From positions 1-64,000 of the forward strand of contig JAFGDH010000031.1 of the NCBI GenBank assembly GCA_016932215.1: DNA of 64,000 nt. Reading direction: 5' to 3'. Of the stretch, positions 56,423-64,000 are shown piece after piece. The translations under genes were made by a program, and so were the position numbers. This DNA comes from Candidatus Aenigmatarchaeota archaeon. GTDB taxonomy: Archaea; Aenigmatarchaeota; Aenigmatarchaeia; QMZP01; QMZT01. Numbering within the stretch: the first letter of the stretch is position 1; each line of letters opens with the position of its first letter. The notes under the pieces were generated by a model that made no database searches, was not told the origin of the DNA, and saw only the letters and a program-made list of their open reading frames with translations.

Positions 56423-57273
56423 ATTATTGCAAGGAATATCACGTTTAACCTGTATGGCATAACCCCCGGGCCGTGGGCCTTTTTTCTTAGTCTGTTCATG
56501 TCGTTTTCCCTTAGTATGGAAACTGCCGGTTTAACGGAAACCAGGAAAGATACCGTGAATGGAATAAAGGACCACCACATTCCCAGCAGGAACATCGATA
56601 CGTAAATGCCGAAAAAGCTGGAAACGGCGATAAAAATAGTGTAAAGGAATGACAGCTGCCTTTTGCTGAATTTCATTGCAGGTGTAACGATTTTGGTTTT
56701 TTTGTCGAATTTCCTGTCGGAAATATGACTCAGGGACCATACGGAAAGACTTCCGAACCAGAGGACAAGAACGGATAATAATATGATCATACGGTCCGCT
56801 CCGCCGAATGCAAGAACGGATATGATGAAAATGACTGAAGTGGATAATGTATAGCTTACGATTCCTCCCCACCAGAACCTCTTGAGCCTGAACGGAGGAG
56901 ACGAATAAGAAAAGCCGCAGTGTATTGCAATTATTGTCAGCAAAAGGAAAATCAGATCGTTTTTAATGAACGCCATGGATAGGCCGCTGATAATCGTTAG
57001 TATCAGGAAAAGGGATGAAAGCCGGCTGATCTTTCTGAATTCAATTTTACCCGTTATGTGCCCGTATCTCTTCATTGGGGGGTTCTTTGAGTCTGAATCG
57101 TAATCATTAGCGAAATTGACCATAACCCCGTAAAACAGTGCGCTGTATGAGAATATTGAGACTAAAAGGAAGGGAATAATGGAAAACTGCCGGGCGAGAA
57201 ACATGGCGCAGAATATCACGACCAGGTAGTTTATCCTGAACCGGAGGATTTTCGCGTATTCCAGAACCTTCAT
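56398..57273 (-). CDS. UbiA-family prenyltransferase 1, 291 aa
   Basis: Membrane-embedded aromatic or lipid prenyltransferase. The first Asp motif is FANDYDSDSKN (about 54-64) and the second SHISDRKFDKK (about 178-188), within about eight hydrophobic helices. ATG 57273 overlaps the stop of the second UbiA gene in ATGA. The second motif is less typical (missing the usual D-x-E-G pattern), so substrate may differ from gene 2. Confidence 0.9.
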   Translation of the reverse strand: MKVLEYAKILRFRINYLVVIFCAMFLARQFSIIPFLLVSIFSYSALFYGVMVNFANDYDSDSKNPPMKRYGHITGKIEFRKISRLSSLFLILTIISGLSMAFIKNDLIFLLLTIIAIHCGFSYSSPPFRLKRFWWGGIVSYTLSTSVIFIISVLAFGGADRMIILLSVLVLWFGSLSVWSLSHISDRKFDKKTKIVTPAMKFSKRQLSFLYTIFIAVSSFFGIYVSMFLLGMWWSFIPFTVSFLVSVKPAVSILRENDMNRLRKKAHGPGVMPYRLNVIFLAIIYLLAFLA

Positions 57274-58031
57274 ATAATCAACCACATCGGCATGATTATG
57301 AATCCCATGGACCCAAACAGATGCGCTGTTTTATATTTGTCTCTGGATAAATAAACAGCGGTCAGTGTCCCCAGCGGTAAAAATATGATCAGGTCCCTGA
57401 CCCAGAAAACCGTTACCAGAGAAAGCATGCCGAATATCAGAAAGTATATGAAGATTTTGGAAAATCTTTTCGAGGTTACCACCGGAATGGTTTTGAATCC
57501 AGTGTCCATGTCCCCCTCGTAATCCCTCAGGTCGGAAATCAGGCTCCCGACGAGAATCATCGTGAAAAAGAATCCGGAATAGACTATCATCATCCAGTCA
57601 AAGCCTGTCCGCATCGTTCCGAGAAAGAATATCTGAACTATTAGAAGTGCTGTGTATAGGTTCTTTATCGCGCAGTATTTCTTTATCCTGAACCTGGAAT
57701 AGGCAAAACCGGTGAGGAGGAAAGTCAGGGATATCACAAAGGAACTCAGTGAAAGGAATGATGAAAAAATTAATCCCAGTCCGCCGAGCATCACTGATAT
57801 ATCCAGCCCTCCTCCGGTGACGTATCTGTTTATTCTTTTCCTGTTCCTGAGATCCTCCTCCTTGTCGGTTATGTTATTATATGAATAGACGGAAGCACAC
57901 AGGAGAAATGATTCCAGCATCACAAAAACAGCGATGATCCCGGTCTGATTGAAAAGCATGTAACCAGTAAGGGCGAGAAATGACGTAAAAATGCATATTC
58001 CGAATCTGATGAAACTCAGGAATTCTTTCAT
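57270..58031 (-). CDS. UbiA-family prenyltransferase 2, 253 aa
   Basis: Motif 1 is NNITDKEEDLRNRKR (about 52-66) and motif 2 DLRDYEGDMDTGFKTIPV (about 176-193), the latter typical of the DGGGP synthase/chlorophyll synthase/UbiA group. About seven to eight transmembrane helices. It starts 12 bp after the homocitrate synthase-like gene and overlaps UbiA 1 by 4 bp, so the three are one operon. Confidence 0.9.
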   Translation of the reverse strand: MKEFLSFIRFGICIFTSFLALTGYMLFNQTGIIAVFVMLESFLLCASVYSYNNITDKEEDLRNRKRINRYVTGGGLDISVMLGGLGLIFSSFLSLSSFVISLTFLLTGFAYSRFRIKKYCAIKNLYTALLIVQIFFLGTMRTGFDWMMIVYSGFFFTMILVGSLISDLRDYEGDMDTGFKTIPVVTSKRFSKIFIYFLIFGMLSLVTVFWVRDLIIFLPLGTLTAVYLSRDKYKTAHLFGSMGFIIMPMWLII

Positions 58032-58043
58032 GTCCGCACGCTT

Positions 58044-59147
58044 CTACATCTTCACCTTTCCTCCTGCCAGCGAAAGATTTTCAAAATCATCCTCGGAGAA
58101 AGAAACCTTTTTCACTTCAGAGATCGCTTTGATCTTTCTGAGCGTTTGCTCGATAACATCCTTTGACACATCTTCACCCATTATTTTCCTCAGGAGCTTT
58201 TTCCCCGAGTGTTTCCCGAGCATAAAACTTCTTTTCTGGCCAATGATCGATGGATCGAAATTCTCGTACGTCCTCGGATCCTTCAGAATACCGTCTACGT
58301 GTATTCCGGATTCATGGCAGAACGAGTTCTTCCCGATTATTGGTTTGTGCGCCTGGAGAGAAACGCCGGAGAACATTTCCACGTCATCGCATATATCTTT
58401 AAGCATCCCGTATTTGACGTTTATTTCCGCGTTTCCCGTGAACTTTAATGCCAGGCATACTTCTTCTATCGGGGCATTGCCGGATCTTTCCCCTATTCCG
58501 GTGAATGTCCCTGAAAATATGTCTGCGCCTGCCATTATGGCTTCCAGCGTGTTCGCAGTTGCCATTCCAAAATCATTGTGCGCATGAATCCCTATCCTGC
58601 ATGAACATGTATTTTTCAGAAGTGATATGATCTGATATGTGATATGCGGTGTAAGACAGCCGAGTGTGTCGGCAACGAAGAAGGTCTCCACGTGTTTTTC
58701 CACTGAATTTATGAAATGGAGAAGGTATGATATGTCTGCCCTCGTCGAATCCTCCCCAGCGAAATCCACCTTCAGGCCATGGGATTTTGCATAATCTATC
58801 ATCCCAATGGAATTCTCGATGTTTTTCTCCCTGGTGGTTCCCAGCTTGTTCTTTATGTGTATATCTGACACCGGCGCGAAAAGCGTTATTCTCTCAGCCC
58901 CGCAGCTTATTGCTGTGTCTACATCGGATTTCTTTGCCCTGCATGTGGCGGTTATCTTTTCACCGAAAAGACCCGTTAATATCTTTGTTATCCTGGCTTC
59001 TGTCTCTGAGACGCATGGCATTATATCGATGAGGTCAATACCGAAGTCGGATACCTTTTTCGCGAGGATTATCTTTTCGTTCGGGGAAAAAACAACCCCA
59101 GGCATCTGTTCCCCGTCTCTCAGAGTTGTGTCGTGAATCCCCAACAT
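58044..59147 (-). CDS. Homocitrate synthase/2-isopropylmalate synthase-like enzyme, 367 aa
   Basis: HMGL/LeuA-family acyltransferase condensing acetyl-CoA with a 2-oxoacid. IHDTTLRDGEQMPGVVFSPNEK (4-24) gives the catalytic Arg and metal Asp. HAHNDFGMATAN (188-199), TFTGIGERSGNAPIEE (214-229) and NSFCHESGIHVDGI are also present. It is truncated compared with LeuA (no C-terminal leucine-binding regulatory domain) and resembles NifV-type homocitrate synthases. First gene of the operon with two UbiA prenyltransferases. A TATA-like box lies 29 bp upstream (59176-59185, minus strand) with GTTTAAAC just behind it. Confidence 0.92.
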   Translation of the reverse strand: MLGIHDTTLRDGEQMPGVVFSPNEKIILAKKVSDFGIDLIDIMPCVSETEARITKILTGLFGEKITATCRAKKSDVDTAISCGAERITLFAPVSDIHIKNKLGTTREKNIENSIGMIDYAKSHGLKVDFAGEDSTRADISYLLHFINSVEKHVETFFVADTLGCLTPHITYQIISLLKNTCSCRIGIHAHNDFGMATANTLEAIMAGADIFSGTFTGIGERSGNAPIEEVCLALKFTGNAEINVKYGMLKDICDDVEMFSGVSLQAHKPIIGKNSFCHESGIHVDGILKDPRTYENFDPSIIGQKRSFMLGKHSGKKLLRKIMGEDVSKDVIEQTLRKIKAISEVKKVSFSEDDFENLSLAGGKVKM

Positions 59148-59171
59148 GTTTACCCATTTATGAAAATAATT

Positions 59172-59258
59172 AGAAGTTTTATAAGTTTTGTTTAAACATA
59201 TTAATTATCGGTTTAAGATAATTGACAGTTTTCATAATCATTTTATTGACATTTAAAC
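59172..59258. promoter_or_regulatory. Divergent control region with GTTTAAAC boxes
   Basis: GTTTAAAC at 59190-59197 is 5 bp upstream of the minus-strand TATA (59176-59185) of the homocitrate synthase-like operon. Relatives GGTTTAAG (59210) and ATTTAAAC (59251-59258) lie toward the receiver gene at 59335, which has its own TATA GTTATATAAG (59291-59300). It could coordinate both directions. Confidence 0.55.
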
Positions 59259-59334
59259 ATTTTTGCCGTTGGTTTATCCAACCGGAGGCAGTTATATAAG
59301 GGAACCTCACCAAAAGCTTCTATTAGGTGTTGGG

Positions 59335-59700
59335 ATGAGCCAGATTCTTATAGTAGATGACGAACCGGATACGGTGGATATGATCAAGTCAATTCTTGAG
59401 ATGTACGGATTCAGCGTTAATACCGCACACAACGGGAAGGAATGCCTGAAAAAGGTGAATAAAAACAACACGGAGCTTGTGCTTCTGGATATCATGATGC
59501 CGGACATGTCGGGGTGGGAGGTCTTCAACAAGATTAGAAAGACCAAGAAGAACCTCAAGGTGATATTCATAAGCGTCGTTGAGATAAGTCCGGAAAGAAA
59601 GCAGTCGCTCATAAAGGACGGACTTTTCGACTACATAAACAAGCCGTTCACGAAGGACGATCTGGTTGGCAGGGTTAAGAACGCAATCGAGACCGTATAA
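59335..59700 (+). CDS. Single-domain response regulator 2, 121 aa
   Basis: Paralogue of the receiver at 52789: ILIVDDEPDTVDMIKSIL, Asp at about 52 in VLLDIMMPDMSGWEVF, IFISVVEISPERK and DYINKPFTKDDL. I place the start at ATG 59335 with GGTGTTGGG upstream, not 59263. It has no adjacent kinase, so it is presumably phosphorylated by the kinase at 51156 or by others. Confidence 0.95.
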   Translation: MSQILIVDDEPDTVDMIKSILEMYGFSVNTAHNGKECLKKVNKNNTELVLLDIMMPDMSGWEVFNKIRKTKKNLKVIFISVVEISPERKQSLIKDGLFDYINKPFTKDDLVGRVKNAIETV

Positions 59701-59701
59701 A

Positions 59702-60232
59702 TCAGATTCTTATCACTTTATCGAAGAACAATGCGACCTTGTTTATCAGTTCACCCCCCCTCGGTTCCGGGGTTAGTATTATCATCTTAGCCTCGTATTT
59801 TCTCGCCTCGTCTATCAGGGCCTTTACGAACATTATGACTAGGTTTTCCTTGTTGTATATCAGGAGGGTGGTCAATGAATCCAGGACAATGTATTTTTCG
59901 CCCTCGATTTTTTCCATGAACTGGTTTAAGGCTATGTTCATGCTTGTTATGTCGCTAGGGTTTTGTATGTGCGCGACCCGTTCACCCGGAGAATCCTCTG
60001 CTATTGTCCTGATACAGTCTATGAAATGAATGCCGCCAGTATTTATCTTCATTCCCTGGAGAACCTTTTCTATCGAATCGTGGGGCTTGTTCAGCGCGAT
60101 ATAGACTCCTTTGTTGCTCTTCTTTGCGAAGGATTTGATTATCCTGTTGGAGATGTCCTGCATTTTTTCAACCGGGGTAATGACAAGTGCAGAATACTGG
60201 CCGTTCAAACTTTCCAGTTCTTTAATGGTCAT
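59702..60232 (-). CDS. KaiC/RAD55-like protein without Walker A, 176 aa
   Basis: The fold pattern of a RecA-like signalling protein with the Walker-B-like strand KYIVLDSLTTLLIYN (about 112-126) and a terminal MIILTPEPRGGELINKVALFFDKVIRI. The P-loop is absent: the N-terminal strand reads SALVITPVEKMQDIS. It therefore cannot bind ATP in the usual way and may be a pseudo-ATPase partner. It faces the receiver tail to tail, with their stops 1 bp apart. Confidence 0.85.
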   Translation of the reverse strand: MTIKELESLNGQYSALVITPVEKMQDISNRIIKSFAKKSNKGVYIALNKPHDSIEKVLQGMKINTGGIHFIDCIRTIAEDSPGERVAHIQNPSDITSMNIALNQFMEKIEGEKYIVLDSLTTLLIYNKENLVIMFVKALIDEARKYEAKMIILTPEPRGGELINKVALFFDKVIRI

Positions 60233-60299
60233 AATAAATCATTGAATTTAATATATAATATTATAATGGGGTATCCTTTTTAAATGATTAATTTCACCG

Positions 60300-60369
60300 G
60301 TTTCAGCCGGTGGCTGGCGGGCTGGCCAAGTAATCGGTTTAAAATATTATTTAATTCCGGTTTAAACCG
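60300..60369 (+). promoter_or_regulatory. CGGTTTAAACCG palindrome and related boxes
   Basis: The perfect 12-bp palindrome CGGTTTAAACCG (60358-60369) contains GTTTAAAC. Upstream there is a related CGGTTTAAAATA (60336-60347) and an inverted repeat around CACCGGTTTCAGCCGGTG (about 60296-60313). They lie 65-140 bp before the surface-protein start at 60435. Confidence 0.5.
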
Positions 60370-60434
60370 TCATTGTTACTTTATTTATGCGGCAATAAAA
60401 TAATTAATATAGGATCAGGGATGAAGGGGTGCAA

Positions 60435-63400
60435 ATGGTAGTCTTGGATATAAAGATAATGGTAATTGTATTTCTGCTTTTCTCAGTGATCTTTTTTCTA
60501 TCCGTAAGCGCAATCCCTGATCCTATAATATCGGTCCAGGCCCCGGAAAACAGGTCTTACAACGATTCAGCACTATGGGTGAATTTCTCTATTTCCGGGG
60601 ACCTGGACTGGTGCGCTTATGACCTTAATTCCGGGGGGAACACGACCGGAATCTGCGGCAAGGGGAACCTGTTCAACGATTCGTTCCCCGGGAGCAACGT
60701 TTCCATCCCCCAGCCGGGCAACTGGTCAGGATACCTTAAACTCGCCAGGAACTGGACCATCGTTTCCGCGCGCATGAACGCATCGGGGCTTCCGTACGAC
60801 GGATGGAAGACCGCAAATTCAAATACGTCAAATAACATCTGGGACATTGATTTTTACAACGAAACGCTAGGTTTCGCTGTCGGTTCTTCAGGCACGATAC
60901 TCAGATGGAACGGAACTGGATGGAGCATCATGTCTTCCCCCGTGTCATCCACACTGAACGATGTTTCCGTCTACAACTCGACGCTCGCTTTTGCAGTCAT
61001 GGGGAACGGTTCCGGGGGTTATGTTATTAAATGGGACGGGAACCAGTGGAGCATTGACGGCCTTATAAGCAATTCAATTCTGATGAGCGTCGACTTCGCG
61101 GACGGCAGTCTCGCCTTCGCAGGTGACCAGAACAGCAACCTTTACAAGTGGAACGGGAGCTGGTATAACCAGTCCGATCCTTTCTCCACCGGATCTGTAA
61201 GGGGCATTTCAATGCTGAACAGCACGTTCGGTTTCGCCGCCGCGCTTTCTAAAATCGGCAAATGGAACGGGACCCACTGGATAAATTACCAGGAAATCGG
61301 CGACACCAATTTCAGGAAGATGAAGATAATCAATTCCACTTACGGGTTTGTGGCCGGCGTGGCGACCTGGAACAACGAGATAGTTAAATGGAACGGAAGC
61401 GGGTGGTACGGAGTCCCTACCCCAGGAACCGACGATATGTGGGGTGTTGGTGTTTTTGGTGGAAGGGCCTTCATGGTGGGGGAAAACGGGAGAATAGTGA
61501 GATGTAACGGATTCGATTGTTCCGAAGCGTATTCTCCGACATCTTCTGATCTTTATTGTGCTGATCTCACGGGAGGCATTGGGTATTCCGGCGGACAGGG
61601 CGGCGTTTTGCTGGGCAATCCCAGTTACCCTGTAAACGTTACGCTGGATGTTGACGGTTCAGGCGTTCCATATGAATGGAACATGACGGGAGAGTTCAGT
61701 TCATCCTCCACCGCGGAAATAGACCTTAACGCTTCGTTGGTCAACAATTTCCTTTCTTCCTGCTCTCCTTCCGGCGGTTACTGCGTCATGGAAATGAATT
61801 TCAGCTCGGACACCCCCGGAAAGATCGGGATGACTGATTTGTCCGTCGTTTATACAGTCAACAGTACGATAAACGGTACAGAGGGAAACAATACGCTGGT
61901 TATTTACGCCAACGATTCGTCCGGAACGGTTAACATGAGTACCGTTTATTTCACCATAGACCTTACATACCCTGTCATCAGTTCCACCCTCATCAGCCCT
62001 TCGGTCGTCGTGAACGGGAGCAACGTTTCCATTTCCATCAATTCTACCGACATCCTGTCCGGCGTCGGGAGCACGTGGGCCTCGATAGAACTTCCTGATA
62101 CATCTTCGGTGGTTCTTGCGCTCAACAACACCGGTTCCAAGAACTTCACGACTAACCTTACAGGGAGATATAACGTTACATATTTCACGAACGACACCTC
62201 CGGCAATACCGCCAACTCAACCGGGCATCATTTCCTCGCAAAGCCCGCGTATAATCTGAATCTCAACATAAGCGACTCGGATGCTTCGAAAGTGAACGGG
62301 ACGGTCAGGATTTATTATCCGAATACCACCGAACTGATCAAATCCTTCGGTTTTTCCGGGAATTTCAGCGAAATCGTGCCGGATTACATATACGATATCG
62401 AGTTTTCCGCGTTTAACGAAACAATCAAAATACTGTTCAGGGGATTCAACATTTCCGGTTTCACCGGCAAGGGCTTCAGGATGGATAAATCCCCCGTGCC
62501 CGCTGCCGGGTACCTTAACACGTATGGGCTGAACGCCACGTTCACTTTCACCAGTGCGACAGTAACGACAGGATACGGTTCAACCGGGTTCACGAACGAA
62601 AGCCACCTCGGGTTTTACGTCTGCAGCGACTGGAATTTCACAGGCAGGTCATGCAACGGCAACTGGACCAACATGACCGGCAATTCCATGCTGGACAAAG
62701 CAGCGAACACGTTTATCATTAATGTTTCCGGGTTCTCCGGTTTCGCGGTCAGGCAGGAATCATACTGCGGGGATAACATCATGGACGCGAATGAAACATG
62801 TGACGGAACCGCCTTCGGAGGACTGACGTGTTCAGATTACGGCCATAGCAGCGGTTTGCTTTCGTGCAACGCCAACTGCTCTGTAATATCATCTTCGGGG
62901 TGCTACACACCGTCCAATCCCCCTTCCGGGCCTTCGGGATCCCCGGGAGCCGGGCCGTCAGGAGCGCCTGCACCCGCCCAGGATGAGACTGAAAACGTGA
63001 CAGAGACCTGTTTCGATGACTGGATATGTGGCAACTGGAGCGAGTGCTTCCCCAACGGGACCCAGACGATGCATTGCGATTACACCGGAAACTGTTCCGG
63101 TGCGGACCCGAGAGTTAAGACGCAGAACTGCACACCCGCTTCCCTGAATGGTAGTGTGTGCGGCAACCAGATATGCGAGGAAGGTGAGGACTGCGAAACC
63201 TGCCGGGAGGATTGCGGCGAATGCGAATTACACCCCTCTTTGGAGGATTTCATTCTGAACTACTTGTGGATAATGGTAATCATTGCGGTTGTCATTATTC
63301 CGGTTCTGGTTTACTTCATGAAATCCGGAACAAAAGAAAAGGCCAAACCGGAGGAATCCCTCGATACGGAGAAGGAGCACCTCAAGAAGCTGATCAAACT

Positions 63401-63860
63401 CGCGCAGGAAAACTATTACAAGAAGGCACTGATATCAAGGGAGACGTACGATTCGATGATAGATTCCTACAGGCAGAGGATGGAGGAGATATCCAGGGAG
63501 GATCTGGCCGAAAAGGAACTGCGTGAGATGGAGAAAGAGAAGCAGGAAAGGATAAAGAGAGAGGAAGAGGATCTGAAGAAAAAGAAAAACGCGGTTGAAG
63601 AAGAAAAGAAAAAAATAGAAGAGGAGAAAAAGAAACTTTCCGAGGAGACCGAAGAAATCGAGAAGGAGAAAAAGGAAGAGGTGAAGGTGGAAGAAAGAAC
63701 CGATAATTCCATGGAAAGGGAGAAGGAAGTTATGCTGAAACTGATAAAGAGCGCGCAGAAGCAGTACTACGAGAAGGGCGGCATAAGCAAGGAGTCATAC
63801 GAAATGAAGGTAAGTGCGGCTAGGAAGAGGATCGCTGAAATAGAAGAACAGATGGTCTAA
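60435..63860 (+). CDS. Large glycosylated surface protein with cytoplasmic helical tail, about 1141 aa
   Basis: Signal peptide (VFLLFSVIFFLSVSA), then a large extracellular region rich in N-x-S/T sequons. This has a propeller-like repeat series (about 100-390; LYKWNGSW, IGKWNGTHW, IVKWNGSGW), Ig-like segments, a thrombospondin-1-like motif with WICGNWSECFPNG (about 860), a Cys-knot-like CGNQICEEGEDCETC (about 910) and a Pro/Gly/Ser linker. One TM helix follows (about 940-962). The cytoplasmic tail is a charged coiled coil with two copies of a SHOCT-like motif (LIKLAQENYYKKALISRETYD; LIKSAQKQYYEKGGISKESYE). GTG 60429 is an alternative start. It sits next to the signalling genes. Confidence 0.88.
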   Translation: MVVLDIKIMVIVFLLFSVIFFLSVSAIPDPIISVQAPENRSYNDSALWVNFSISGDLDWCAYDLNSGGNTTGICGKGNLFNDSFPGSNVSIPQPGNWSGYLKLARNWTIVSARMNASGLPYDGWKTANSNTSNNIWDIDFYNETLGFAVGSSGTILRWNGTGWSIMSSPVSSTLNDVSVYNSTLAFAVMGNGSGGYVIKWDGNQWSIDGLISNSILMSVDFADGSLAFAGDQNSNLYKWNGSWYNQSDPFSTGSVRGISMLNSTFGFAAALSKIGKWNGTHWINYQEIGDTNFRKMKIINSTYGFVAGVATWNNEIVKWNGSGWYGVPTPGTDDMWGVGVFGGRAFMVGENGRIVRCNGFDCSEAYSPTSSDLYCADLTGGIGYSGGQGGVLLGNPSYPVNVTLDVDGSGVPYEWNMTGEFSSSSTAEIDLNASLVNNFLSSCSPSGGYCVMEMNFSSDTPGKIGMTDLSVVYTVNSTINGTEGNNTLVIYANDSSGTVNMSTVYFTIDLTYPVISSTLISPSVVVNGSNVSISINSTDILSGVGSTWASIELPDTSSVVLALNNTGSKNFTTNLTGRYNVTYFTNDTSGNTANSTGHHFLAKPAYNLNLNISDSDASKVNGTVRIYYPNTTELIKSFGFSGNFSEIVPDYIYDIEFSAFNETIKILFRGFNISGFTGKGFRMDKSPVPAAGYLNTYGLNATFTFTSATVTTGYGSTGFTNESHLGFYVCSDWNFTGRSCNGNWTNMTGNSMLDKAANTFIINVSGFSGFAVRQESYCGDNIMDANETCDGTAFGGLTCSDYGHSSGLLSCNANCSVISSSGCYTPSNPPSGPSGSPGAGPSGAPAPAQDETENVTETCFDDWICGNWSECFPNGTQTMHCDYTGNCSGADPRVKTQNCTPASLNGSVCGNQICEEGEDCETCREDCGECELHPSLEDFILNYLWIMVIIAVVIIPVLVYFMKSGTKEKAKPEESLDTEKEHLKKLIKLAQENYYKKALISRETYDSMIDSYRQRMEEISREDLAEKELREMEKEKQERIKREEEDLKKKKNAVEEEKKKIEEEKKKLSEETEEIEKEKKEEVKVEERTDNSMEREKEVMLKLIKSAQKQYYEKGGISKESYEMKVSAARKRIAEIEEQMV

Positions 63861-64000
63861 GTCTCGAGGGCCTCGAAAACTTCCTGTTTCGGGTATATGA
63901 CTATGCCCTTTTCCGTTATCTGCATCGGGACGATTCTTTTCTGGTGTTTCACTCCCCTCATTTTCAGTATCTCCAGCGCACTGATGCGAATGTCTGTCTT
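63857..64000 (-). CDS. C-terminus of a third KaiC/RAD55-like ATPase (partial)
   Basis: The window cuts this gene; 47 C-terminal residues are visible. ISALEILKMRGVKHQKRIVPMQITEKGIVIYPKQEVFEALET matches the end of KaiC/RAD55-family proteins, where LKMRGxxH...P..I..GI.I is conserved. Its stop overlaps that of the surface-protein gene (63858-63860). The ATPase core lies outside the window. Confidence 0.82.
   Translation of the reverse strand, partial: KTDIRISALEILKMRGVKHQKRIVPMQITEKGIVIYPKQEVFEALET

Overview
This is a window from an archaeal chromosome. It encodes geranylgeranylglyceryl phosphate synthase (ether lipids), Nop5 and fibrillarin (box C/D RNP), an archaeal-type phosphorylating GAPDH, ScpA, AT-rich TATA boxes about 25-30 bp before many start codons (leaderless style), some strong GGAGGTGAT-type ribosome sites, and a tRNA-Ala interrupted by what look like two noncanonical introns. 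There is no sign of plasmid, phage or CRISPR content. Many short zinc-ribbon proteins and large lineage-specific surface proteins suggest a DPANN-like or Altiarchaeota-like genome, but I cannot fix the lineage from the sequence alone.

Layout. 0-6.5 kb: LsrF-like class I aldolase with a zinc dehydrogenase, a winged-helix/MNT nucleotidyltransferase plus HEPN pair, a methyltransferase and a phosphoesterase. 6.5-22 kb: a winged-helix regulator with a heavily palindromic leader, a HxGH-like protein, fibrillarin and Nop5, a transglutaminase-like gene beside a giant glycine-zipper membrane protein, a DHH phosphoesterase, ileS and a 923-aa orphan. 22-31 kb: malate dehydrogenase, a small gene broken at a T10 tract, NAD(P)HX dehydratase, two tandem cytoplasmic PQQ-type propellers, an FNR-like reductase, an aldehyde dehydrogenase and a K+ channel. 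31-46 kb: the intron-bearing tRNA-Ala, a secreted transglutaminase-like protein coupled to scpA, a CNNM/CorC-type CBS protein, a MIP18 protein, a pgk-gap operon, a DUF460 RNase H-like protein, Nudix and HAD enzymes, GGGP synthase and an epimerase.

47-64 kb is the most distinctive part. It holds a seven-PAS protein without a kinase domain; an operon of lipoprotein solute-binding protein, membrane histidine kinase and receiver; a small protein followed by a KaiC/RAD55 ATPase; a second receiver facing a KaiC-like protein without a P-loop; and the tail of a third KaiC-like protein. Embedded in this signalling block are an aminotransferase with no usable ATG/GTG/TTG start for its conserved N-terminus, a two-domain V4R-like protein, and an operon of homocitrate synthase-like enzyme plus two UbiA prenyltransferases. 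All five exact GTTTAAAC sites that I found by eye lie in noncoding DNA of this block, which suggests one regulon.

A second theme runs through the whole window: at least eleven short intergenic hairpins. Seven follow an 8-bp arm, about 14-nt loop, 8-bp arm plan with co-varying arms, and four are compact versions. Several are flanked by TTCGAA. They look like one dispersed repeat family.
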